A DNA stretch of 35,399 nt. Source: Flagellatimonas centrodinii. GTDB taxonomy: Bacteria; Pseudomonadota; Gammaproteobacteria; Nevskiales; Nevskiaceae. Location of the stretch: positions 111,160 through 146,558 of the forward strand of contig NZ_CP092105.1 in assembly GCF_016918765.2 (NCBI RefSeq), in the 5' to 3' direction. Below, piece after piece: positions 31,741 to 35,399 of the stretch (its first letter is position 1; every line of letters begins with the position of its first letter). A program made the translations under genes and the position numbers. Under the pieces are notes generated by a model. It was given only the letters and a program-made list of their open reading frames with translations, had not been told where the DNA came from and did no database searches.

Positions 31741-31802
31741 TATCTATTCGTGGGTTGGGGATACCGTAGTCACTGTAACTGACCTTCTGGTGATACTGAG
31801 CA

Positions 31803-32753
31803 ATGAAGATTAAATTGACTGTCGATAGTGTGCGCTCCAAGGTGGAGCAGGCGGCCAGCATGGCCGTAATGAACGGGTTCCGCCCCTTTGCCTATGCGGC
31901 TTGTCTTGGGCTAATCGTGTTGTGGTTGTTAAGTCTTTGCGTGATTGTGGTGGCGTTAAAAATGCCGGATCAGTTTTTGATCCCCAATGGCTTCCTGACA
32001 TCGAGTTGGATGGGACTCCTTGGGATATGTATGGCTGGCCCCCTAGTCATCGGTTGTAGCTTGGTGGTTCATCAGAAGGTGAAGGGCGAAGTGACCTCGC
32101 CGATTGAACAGCGCATAGGGTTGCTTGCCACTGCGGCGATCGTCTGCTCAGCAGCCGGCTGGATACTTTCCCTGACCAAGGACAAGTTGCAAAGCATGAC
32201 CGAGCTGCACTTCGTAGTTAGCGACAGTGAGGTCAGCTGGTGTGGCGATGTGCCTGTCGGGGCGGTCGACCGCCTGGCTGCCGCGCTGGCCAGTGCGGAT
32301 GGCGGCGATATCCATCCGCCGAGGCGGCTGACGATGGTCGAAAACGGCGGCGGCGAGGTCATTGAGGTGCGAAAGTTCCTTGATCGGCGTGAGTCGTTGG
32401 GGATCACAGAGGTTTCGGTGGTCGGTCGGTGCCTGAGCGCGTGTGCCTTCATCTGGGCAGGGTCACCTGATGCGAGCATCGAGCGTCAGAGCGCCCTCGG
32501 ATTCCACGCGGCCTTTGACTATGTAACCGGCGCCAAATCGACCGCCCCGGTCGAACTGAAGATCATCGACGAGATCTTGTCCCTGGACCGCGGATTTGAT
32601 GAAGAGATGCTTCAGGGGTGGATGCAGTACAGCCGCAACGAGATGGCAATGCTCGGTGTAGGTGACCTGCAGGCGCTGGGCATTCGGCACGAAGTTGTTG
32701 AGCGAGGCCCATCGATCGACGATCGGTGTGGGGCCCCAGCGGGCTCAGGATGA
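31803..32753 (+). CDS. Membrane-anchored ClpP/crotonase-fold protein (serine protease-like)
   Basis: This 316-aa protein has membrane segments at about 30-53, 66-90 and 105-123. A soluble domain follows: LTMVENGGGEVIEVRKFLDR, then VVGRCLSACAFIWAG (S212 inside CLSAC) and GFHAA (H235). This is the signature of predicted periplasmic ClpP-like proteins (COG3904 group), where the Ser of C-x-SAC and the His form the catalytic pair. The Ser is flanked by C210 and C214, as in many family members. It probably faces the periplasm or the membrane surface. The gene sits 62 bp after the methyltransferase-helicase and overlaps the next, tail-bearing gene (ATGA). Confidence 0.78.
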   Translation: MKIKLTVDSVRSKVEQAASMAVMNGFRPFAYAACLGLIVLWLLSLCVIVVALKMPDQFLIPNGFLTSSWMGLLGICMAGPLVIGCSLVVHQKVKGEVTSPIEQRIGLLATAAIVCSAAGWILSLTKDKLQSMTELHFVVSDSEVSWCGDVPVGAVDRLAAALASADGGDIHPPRRLTMVENGGGEVIEVRKFLDRRESLGITEVSVVGRCLSACAFIWAGSPDASIERQSALGFHAAFDYVTGAKSTAPVELKIIDEILSLDRGFDEEMLQGWMQYSRNEMAMLGVGDLQALGIRHEVVERGPSIDDRCGAPAGSG

Positions 32754-33136
32754 CCGCCTCCGAGTTCGTTGGCGTGATTGTCGAGGCTCCCTGTGCAACG
32801 GGGGCAGACCATGCCTGCCGCGTGCGGGTGGTGTTCAGGCCTGGCTTTGTGGGCCTGCACTTCCAGTACGGCATCGACGAGGGCTGGTACGCCCTTGCCC
32901 ACTGTTACAGCCATCGCAGGCTGCTGGACCAACTACGCTCGGGCAAGGTACCGGATTTTCGCTCGCTAGTGGCCACATATAGCAGAGGGCGCGCTGATGC
33001 TGGGCTGCCGATGGTCGCTGTTTCATCCCCTGAGGACTTCCCGAGCAAGACCGATGAAGCTCGGCAGCTCCTTCTCGACCAAAGCATGCCACAGGATCGC
33101 TTGATGGCGCGGAATGCAGGCGCTCTGTTCGTTTGA
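32750..33136 (+). CDS. Orphan protein with shared C-terminal RNxxALF tail
   Basis: The start is ATG 32750, overlapping the ClpP-like stop. The 128-aa product is a compact alpha/beta protein: FVGVIVEAPCATGADHACRV, then FGLHF/QYGIDEGWYALAHC-type strands and a helix DEARQLLLDQSMPQDRL. It ends LMARNAGALFV, the sixth shared tail, encoded CGG AAT GCA GGC GCT CTG TTC. The body is unrelated to the other carriers. Coupling to the ClpP-fold gene suggests a functional pair. Function unknown. Confidence 0.72.
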   Translation: MTASEFVGVIVEAPCATGADHACRVRVVFRPGFVGLHFQYGIDEGWYALAHCYSHRRLLDQLRSGKVPDFRSLVATYSRGRADAGLPMVAVSSPEDFPSKTDEARQLLLDQSMPQDRLMARNAGALFV

Positions 33137-33144
33137 GGCCCCCC

Positions 33145-33174
33145 TTGCGCGAGCTACTGTCCGTTTATACAGTA
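33145..33174 (+). promoter_or_regulatory. LexA (SOS) box over a promoter
   Basis: TACTGT-N8-ACAGTA at 33155-33174 matches the consensus LexA operator of Enterobacteria and Pseudomonas in all 12 arm positions (CTGT/ACAG core). The -35 TTGCGC (33145-33150) and -10 TACAGT (33168-33173) are 17 bp apart, so LexA would cover the -10. Damage should therefore induce the gene at 33179. Confidence 0.82.
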
Positions 33175-33178
33175 GCGA

Positions 33179-33478
33179 ATGTGCCCCACCCCGTCCCATC
33201 TCCGTTCGCACCCGCCTGGCGCCGAGCTGCTCGCGATTGATGTCGTCAACGGCGGGCCGCGGGACAGGTTGCGCATCGCCAACCTGCTGGCAAATGACAT
33301 CCTGAGGATCAGCTCCGGGCTCGCGGACGCGATTGCATTCAAGATCGTGAACGAGCGTGGCCGGGCCGAGGAATTGGACAACAAGTTCCTCGGGCTGCGG
33401 AATCGCCTCGATATGGCTCAGTCGGTTCTGCAGCTGATTGATCTGCACGTTGACGCGAAGCGCGGCGGCGGACCATAG
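33179..33478 (+). CDS. SOS-controlled small protein
   Basis: This 99-aa frame from ATG 33179 begins only 4 bp after the LexA box. Since the predicted transcript would start near 33180, the message is either leaderless or begins at an internal codon such as TTG 33269 (69 aa). The body is one long helical region (LRIANLLANDILRISSGLAD..., then NKFLGLRNRLDMAQSVLQLI) that suggests a coiled coil. No family is recognised. SOS control fits a recombination, mutagenesis, lysis or element-activation role. Confidence 0.6.
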   Translation: MCPTPSHLRSHPPGAELLAIDVVNGGPRDRLRIANLLANDILRISSGLADAIAFKIVNERGRAEELDNKFLGLRNRLDMAQSVLQLIDLHVDAKRGGGP

Positions 33479-33485
33479 CGCGAGG

Positions 33486-33514
33486 TTGCGCGCGGCCGTG
33501 GCGCGGCATATAAG
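33486..33514 (+). promoter_or_regulatory. Sigma-70 promoter of the lipoprotein gene
   Basis: TTGCGC (33486-33491) and TATAAG (33509-33514) are 17 bp apart, 74 bp upstream of ATG 33588. Confidence 0.5.
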
Positions 33515-33555
33515 TCCTTCACGGTCGCATGCGATGGATGGGAGGGGCTGCGCAT

Positions 33556-33573
33556 GTTGATCTGGAGATCAAC
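33556..33573. promoter_or_regulatory. Palindromic operator candidate
   Basis: GTTGATCT-GG-AGATCAAC is an exact 8-bp inverted repeat with a 2-bp centre, 14 bp before the lipoprotein start. It could bind a dimeric repressor or form an mRNA hairpin near the ribosome site. Confidence 0.5.
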
Positions 33574-33587
33574 GAGAAAGGGATTCT

Positions 33588-34958
33588 ATGCGCCCATTTG
33601 CTGCAGTCCTGCTGTCATTGTTTGCCTCTGGCTGTGCTCATCTGAGCACCTATAACTCCCTCGACGCTCTCAGCGAGGATAGGGACGAGGTAATGGTGCT
33701 GGATGCCAAGACCCGTGTTGTTCATTCGAGGCTGCTGGAGCCAAAGGATAGCCTGGGAAGATACCGGCACGTTGTCTGTGCGGAGCCGAGTCCGGATGCA
33801 CTCTCGGCCTTGATCGCCAGCGCAGATACCTCTGTCCCTTTGCGGGGTGACAACACGATCGCGGCGGCCGTGGCATATGGCGAGTCCGCCGCTTCCATCG
33901 GCCTGCGCACGCAGAGCATTCAGTTGATGCGCGATTCGATGTACCGGCTTTGTGAGAGCTATCTCAATGGCGCGATCAGCGAGGCCTCGTTCGAGACCCT
34001 CCAACGGCGCTTTCAGAGCTCAATGGTCGCCATCCTGGCCATCGAACAGTTGACCGGGGCAGTCCGTGCACCAGCGGTGGTGCTGGGCGGAAGCGCCGGC
34101 AACTCGGCACTCGACCAGGTGGAGCTCCTAACGGACAAGACGGTTACCGCACAAGCTGCCGTAACAGCTGCGGACGGGGCAGCCAAGGCTGCAGCCGATG
34201 CGGCCGGCAAGCACAAGACCGAGAAGCTGGCGGCTGCAGAGAAGGCGCTTAGCGAAGCTGAGGCAGCCACGCCGGTAGACCAGACGAAGGCCGAGGCGGC
34301 GAAGGCGGCGCTTGAAGTCGTAAAGACTGAACAAGGGAAGCTCGACAAAGCATCTGCTGACGCGGCCACCGCGGTGAAGTTGAAGAAGGAGGCGCTGGCG
34401 CACTACGAAGAGCTGTTGTTGGCCGCGAAGAACGGAATACCGACAGTTTCTGCCACAGGTCAGCTTGAGGTCATTTCGGGTGGCGCGCAGCGTGACCTCA
34501 CAGCCGTTGCAGCTGCCGTTCACAACATTGCCGTTGCGAGCATGAATCGCGAATTCGGAGACGAGTTATGCACCACCGTCCTTGCGCGGCATACCGCCGG
34601 CGATAAGGTGCCTGATGATGGAAGCCCGGCAAAGGTCTGCCACGACTACCTATCCCAGACAGTTGCTCACCTGAAGGTCGGCATATCCAACCTCAGCGGT
34701 AGCAGCGGAGCCTTGGGTGCTATAGACACCCTGTCCCGGGAACAGATAGCAATCCTGACCAATCCCCAAGCCGACGGCCCGGCTCAGACAACCGCCATCG
34801 AGCAATTGCGATTGTTGCAGGAGATCCGCAGCAAGGTCTTGAAAGCGGCGGTGCCGGCGCCGGCGGTAAGAGAGGCGCAGCTTTTAACGCCGGTCGCATC
34901 TACGGCCGTTGGTGCTCCGAATCTGATCGAATTGATGTCTGGCAGTCCAGACAAGTAG
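33588..34958 (+). CDS. Lipoprotein with Ala/Lys-rich coiled-coil middle
   Basis: This 456-aa protein starts at ATG 33588 (AAAGGG upstream). It has a type II signal peptide: MRPFAAVLLSLFASGCAHL, with the lipobox ASGC and lipidated C16. A mature N-terminal domain (YRHVVCAEPSPDALSALIAS..., GLRTQSIQLMRDSMYRLCES, RAPAVVLGG) matches a widespread proteobacterial family of unknown function. From about 175 to 290 there is a long Ala/Glu/Lys-rich coiled coil, and then a second helical domain. It should be anchored to a membrane facing the periplasm. The known family usually lacks so long a coiled coil. Role unknown. Confidence 0.78.
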   Translation: MRPFAAVLLSLFASGCAHLSTYNSLDALSEDRDEVMVLDAKTRVVHSRLLEPKDSLGRYRHVVCAEPSPDALSALIASADTSVPLRGDNTIAAAVAYGESAASIGLRTQSIQLMRDSMYRLCESYLNGAISEASFETLQRRFQSSMVAILAIEQLTGAVRAPAVVLGGSAGNSALDQVELLTDKTVTAQAAVTAADGAAKAAADAAGKHKTEKLAAAEKALSEAEAATPVDQTKAEAAKAALEVVKTEQGKLDKASADAATAVKLKKEALAHYEELLLAAKNGIPTVSATGQLEVISGGAQRDLTAVAAAVHNIAVASMNREFGDELCTTVLARHTAGDKVPDDGSPAKVCHDYLSQTVAHLKVGISNLSGSSGALGAIDTLSREQIAILTNPQADGPAQTTAIEQLRLLQEIRSKVLKAAVPAPAVREAQLLTPVASTAVGAPNLIELMSGSPDK

Positions 34959-35059
34959 GTGATCGCTGAGGCCCTCGCGGTGGAACGACTCCAGAGGAGA
35001 GCTGCGCGGGGTCCGCCGGCGTCTACGAATGGACACCGACCGACGGGCGAACTATCAGC

Positions 35060-35296
35060 ATGAGTTCCAATGGCGAAATCTTTCGCGGCGTGCATGCCTT
35101 TGGCGTGATCTACTCGGCAACTGTGCGTGGTGCCAACGGCGAATTTGCGATTCTGGCTGAGCTGGACTGGCCTGATATGCGCAAGCGTATTCGTACTCGC
35201 GAGCAACATCTGATCGAGAAGATCGAGCACGACCTGCAGCAGGTGCTCGATGCGCGCGAGCGCGGCGATCCACTTGGTTCACTCCCGCTGCCCTGA
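35060..35296 (+). CDS. Unknown small protein
   Basis: This 78-aa product starts at ATG 35060. It has a beta-rich front (EIFRGVHAFGVIYSATVR) and a long charged helix at the end (RTREQHLIEKIEHDLQQVLD). A 34-codon GTG frame (34959-35063) ends across its start and may couple translation. Weak ribosome site. No family was recognised. Confidence 0.55.
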   Translation: MSSNGEIFRGVHAFGVIYSATVRGANGEFAILAELDWPDMRKRIRTREQHLIEKIEHDLQQVLDARERGDPLGSLPLP

Positions 35297-35327
35297 AGCC
35301 AGTTGCGGGGCACCCTCGTGGCTGGAC

Positions 35328-35356
35328 CCTGATGTCTGGACTTCAGGGACATCAGG
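35328..35356 (+). promoter_or_regulatory. Inverted repeat abutting a start codon
   Basis: CCTGATGTC (35328-35336) and GACATCAGG (35348-35356) form an exact 9-bp stem around an 11-nt loop. The stem ends directly before ATG 35357. In RNA this would hide the ribosome-binding region. In DNA it could be an operator. Confidence 0.55.
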
Positions 35357-35399
35357 ATGACTACGCTATTCGACCAGGTGTTGTGCCATTCCGATGGCG
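35357..35399 (+). CDS. Start of a further gene (cut by window edge)
   Basis: ATG 35357 opens a frame MTTLFDQVLCHSDG that reaches the right edge. AGGGA lies about 10 nt upstream, in the loop and 3' arm of the inverted repeat. Too little is visible to name it. Confidence 0.4.
   Translation, partial: MTTLFDQVLCHSDG

Noticed and set aside
33554-33655. Short frame with strong GGGAGGGG leader overlapping the lipoprotein start
   Set aside because: It is out of frame with the lipoprotein, has no fold-like sequence, and the lipoprotein signal peptide is unmistakable. A regulatory upstream frame remains possible.
34959-35063. 34-codon GTG frame before the gene at 35060
   Set aside because: Arg/Pro-rich, no clear ribosome site. 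It could be a coupling frame but is not supported as a gene.

Overview
The window is GC-rich and densely packed with mostly small, tightly spaced or overlapping genes, and contains no rRNA, tRNA or core metabolic operon. It carries an actin-type partition locus, its own DnaG-like primase, a toxin-antitoxin pair, DNA methyltransferases and many orphan genes. This is the maintenance and accessory part of a large plasmid or integrative conjugative element, or possibly a phage-plasmid. A perfect CTGT-N8-ACAG LexA box and sigma-70 type promoters fit a gammaproteobacterial host such as a Pseudomonas relative. The host assignment is inference, and no conjugation genes are visible.

Layout. 1-3474, minus strand: an HTH-like gene, a 0.4 kb intergenic block of degenerate repeats (candidate centromere or iterons), an unknown 303-aa gene, a ParM-like actin and a ParR/StbB-like partner that runs off the left edge. 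3532-7419, plus strand: a sigma/HTH-like gene, about 0.7 kb of tandem hairpin-rich repeats, the primase, a small membrane protein and a protein with an Ala/Lys/Pro-rich tail. 7759-9287: a cluster of small orphan genes, including a KTSC-domain protein. 9322-10204: TacA/TacT-type toxin-antitoxin with a promoter lying inside a palindrome. 10270-13422: a divergent thymidylate-synthase homologue, two small genes and an N6-adenine methyltransferase. 13435-20741: mostly orphans, with an HTH-MazG-like fusion, a GNAT, several small membrane proteins and an H-NS-like fragment. 20731-24936: a Cys-rich orphan, a DNA-base-hypermodification protein (alpha-glutamyl/putrescinyl-thymine pyrophosphorylase / 5-hmdU kinase helical family) and DUF7673-like and DUF6283-like proteins. 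25087-27643: a Cas4/RecB-like nuclease followed by orphans. 27698-33136: a methyltransferase-SNF2 helicase fusion with an upstream partner, a membrane-anchored ClpP-fold protein and a small partner. 33145-35399: an SOS-controlled gene, a lipoprotein and the start of a further gene.

Two observations stand out. (1) Six otherwise unrelated proteins, ending at 8091, 8521, 9287, 21120, 23893 and 33136, finish with the same ungapped 11-residue tail, L/M-x-x-R-N/D-x-x-A-L/V-F-x-stop. They encode it with different synonymous codons, so the peptide rather than the DNA is conserved. It looks like a C-terminal docking, sorting or cargo tag. I do not recognise it. (2) The divergent thymidylate-synthase homologue, the MazG-like protein, the base-hypermodification protein and two methyltransferases sit on one element. 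Together they suggest a thymine (5-hydroxymethyl-dU derived) DNA hypermodification pathway of a kind known from phages.
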